Shown in pieces: positions 63,033 through 64,000 of a DNA stretch of 64,000 nt (position 1 is its first letter; every line of letters begins with the position of its first letter). Under the pieces are notes generated by a model that did not search any database, was not told the origin of the DNA, and saw only the letters and a list, made by a program, of their open reading frames with translations. Both the position numbers and the translations under genes were made by a program. Origin of the DNA: Actinoalloteichus hymeniacidonis (lineage in GTDB: Bacteria; Actinomycetota; Actinomycetes; Mycobacteriales; Pseudonocardiaceae). Where the stretch lies: the NCBI RefSeq assembly GCF_014203365.1, contig NZ_JACHIS010000001.1, positions 6,076,001 to 6,140,000 of the forward strand, read 5' to 3'.

Positions 63033-63515
63033 TCAAGCTCGGCTACGGCGTTGCGTGAAGAAGCCATCCAGCAGCGCTGCGGACTCGGCCGCCAGCACTC
63101 CCCCGACCACCTCGGGGCGGTGGTTCAGCCTGCGGTCGCGCACCACGTCCCAGAGCGATCCGACGGCTCCCGTGCGCGGCTCCCAGGCACCGAAGACCAA
63201 CCGGTCGACCCGCGCGGCGACCACGGCACCCGCGCACATCGCGCATGGCTCGACCGTGACAGCCAGGGTGCAGCCGGTGAGCCGCCAGCCATCGCCGTGT
63301 ACCTGCGCTGCGCGGCGCAGCGCGAGCACCTCCGCATGCGCGGTCGGATCGCCGAGCACCTCGCGTTGGTTGTGGGCGGTCGCGAGCAGGCCGCCCTGCG
63401 CGTCGACGACCACCGCGCCGATCGGCACATCGCCCGCCCGGCCCGCCAGTTCGGCCTCGGCGATGGCCATTGCGACCAGTTCGCGGTCGGTCTCCCGTTC
63501 GTACGGCTGCGACAC
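63033..63515 (-). CDS. tadA: tRNA-specific adenosine deaminase
   Basis: Deaminates A34 of tRNA-Arg(ACG) to inosine. 160 residues. Zinc site His60-Ala-Glu62 (TAHAEVLAL) and Pro90-Cys91-x-x-Cys94 (VEPCAMCAGA) are intact. Four nt after the stop of the TadA-associated gene on the same strand, so co-transcribed. Predicted cytoplasmic dimer. Confidence 0.95.
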   Translation of the reverse strand: MSQPYERETDRELVAMAIAEAELAGRAGDVPIGAVVVDAQGGLLATAHNQREVLGDPTAHAEVLALRRAAQVHGDGWRLTGCTLAVTVEPCAMCAGAVVAARVDRLVFGAWEPRTGAVGSLWDVVRDRRLNHRPEVVGGVLAAESAALLDGFFTQRRSRA

Positions 63516-63519
63516 GTTC

Positions 63520-63996
63520 CTAACGTTCCAGGACCGCGTTGAGCTCGGTGCCGAAGCCGCATCGCTGGGCGATCATCATCAGCTGCTCATCCGGATAGAC
63601 GTCCTCTTCGGCGATGACCGTCAGTTCGGCGTCGGACAGCCCGAGATCGGCGAGGATCGCCAGGTCGCCCACCGGCCAGATCTCCTCGTCGTCCTCCTCC
63701 GGCGGCTCGACCCCGAGCGCGTCGACGACGTCCTCGGCCACGTCGTAGTAGAGCGACGCCACCGCGTCGGACAGCAACAGCGCCATCCCGCCGGGGGTGG
63801 GTCGCAGCAGAATGAAGAACTCGTCGTCGACGTTGAGCAGCGCGAACGCGGCACCGGTCGATCGAGTGTTGCGCAACTCCGTGACTGCCCTGTCCAGGTC
63901 GAGCAGGCACGCATCAGGCAGCGGTAGGCACCGCCAGCGCCCCTCTTCACGAAGCACCGCAACGGCCGTGCCCTGGATCGGCTCCTGCACCGACAT
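63520..63996 (-). CDS. TadA-associated protein
   Basis: 158 residues, acidic. Contains AVAVLREEGRWRCLPLPDAC, FALLNVDDEFFILLRPTPGG and an acidic PPEEDDEEIWPVGD stretch, as in the actinobacterial protein consistently encoded next to tadA. Its function is not established; conserved adjacency suggests a link to tRNA editing. The gene is complete in the window; its ATG is at 63996, 4 nt from the window end. Confidence 0.85.
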   Translation of the reverse strand: MSVQEPIQGTAVAVLREEGRWRCLPLPDACLLDLDRAVTELRNTRSTGAAFALLNVDDEFFILLRPTPGGMALLLSDAVASLYYDVAEDVVDALGVEPPEEDDEEIWPVGDLAILADLGLSDAELTVIAEEDVYPDEQLMMIAQRCGFGTELNAVLER

Positions 63997-64000
63997 GCCA

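Overview
The window is very high-GC DNA in which almost every gene shows strong third-position GC bias, with many GTG/TTG starts and ATGA/GTGA start-stop overlaps. Together with paired HTH-DUF5753/DUF397 regulators, a TadA-associated protein, an LLM-hemerythrin fusion and the block SRP RNA-dnaX-ybaB-recR-(kinase)-dpp / asd-lysC / leuA, this points to a filamentous actinomycete, most likely of the Pseudonocardiaceae (inference from gene content and order; no database was searched).

Layout. 1-6,991: a trypsin-like protease (cut by the window edge), an S9 peptidase, and oxidative-stress genes (ohr-dps, an FMN reductase, furA-katA). 7,166-14,733: amino-acid biosynthesis and housekeeping (lysC-asd, a PIG-V-like mannosyltransferase, a nitroreductase, and leuA preceded by a leucine-rich leader peptide and alternative hairpins). 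14,816-24,982: a dipeptide/oligopeptide ABC operon, then a P-loop kinase, recR, ybaB, dnaX and the SRP RNA. 25,059-29,852: a secreted GH43-like protein divergent from a ribose/galactose-type sugar ABC operon. 30,057-30,141: tRNA-Ser(GGA).

30,250-38,344 is an accessory island directly behind that tRNA. It holds a polymorphic-toxin/immunity family: one complete toxin, three intact immunity-like genes, one toxin remnant and one immunity remnant. It also holds a WhiJ/BldB-type regulator pair divergent from a tightly overlapping operon of six very small genes, a degraded partial second copy of that operon fused to the antisense strand of an immunity fragment, and a MarR regulator divergent from an FMN-reductase/acetyltransferase fusion with a symmetric operator-promoter.

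38,438-54,999 is a sugar-acid or oligosaccharide catabolic region. A mostly overlapping minus-strand run encodes an oligopeptide-type ABC importer, an aldo-keto reductase, an HpcH aldolase, a sialidase-like propeller, a D-2-hydroxyacid dehydrogenase, an enolase-superfamily dehydratase and an NRAMP-like carrier. It is divergent from a PdxA-like dehydrogenase and a DeoR regulator. A cytoplasmic beta-helix protein is divergent from a TetR regulator that has a zinc-ribbon-like tail.

55,079-63,996 holds a wall-anchored ExeM/NucH nuclease, a GNAT enzyme, MarR-azoreductase-LLM/hemerythrin redox genes, tRNA-Ser(CGA), an ECF-like sigma factor, a CsbD-like protein, tadA and its partner gene. Most gene-free stretches carry convergent terminator hairpins or palindromic operators, listed individually.
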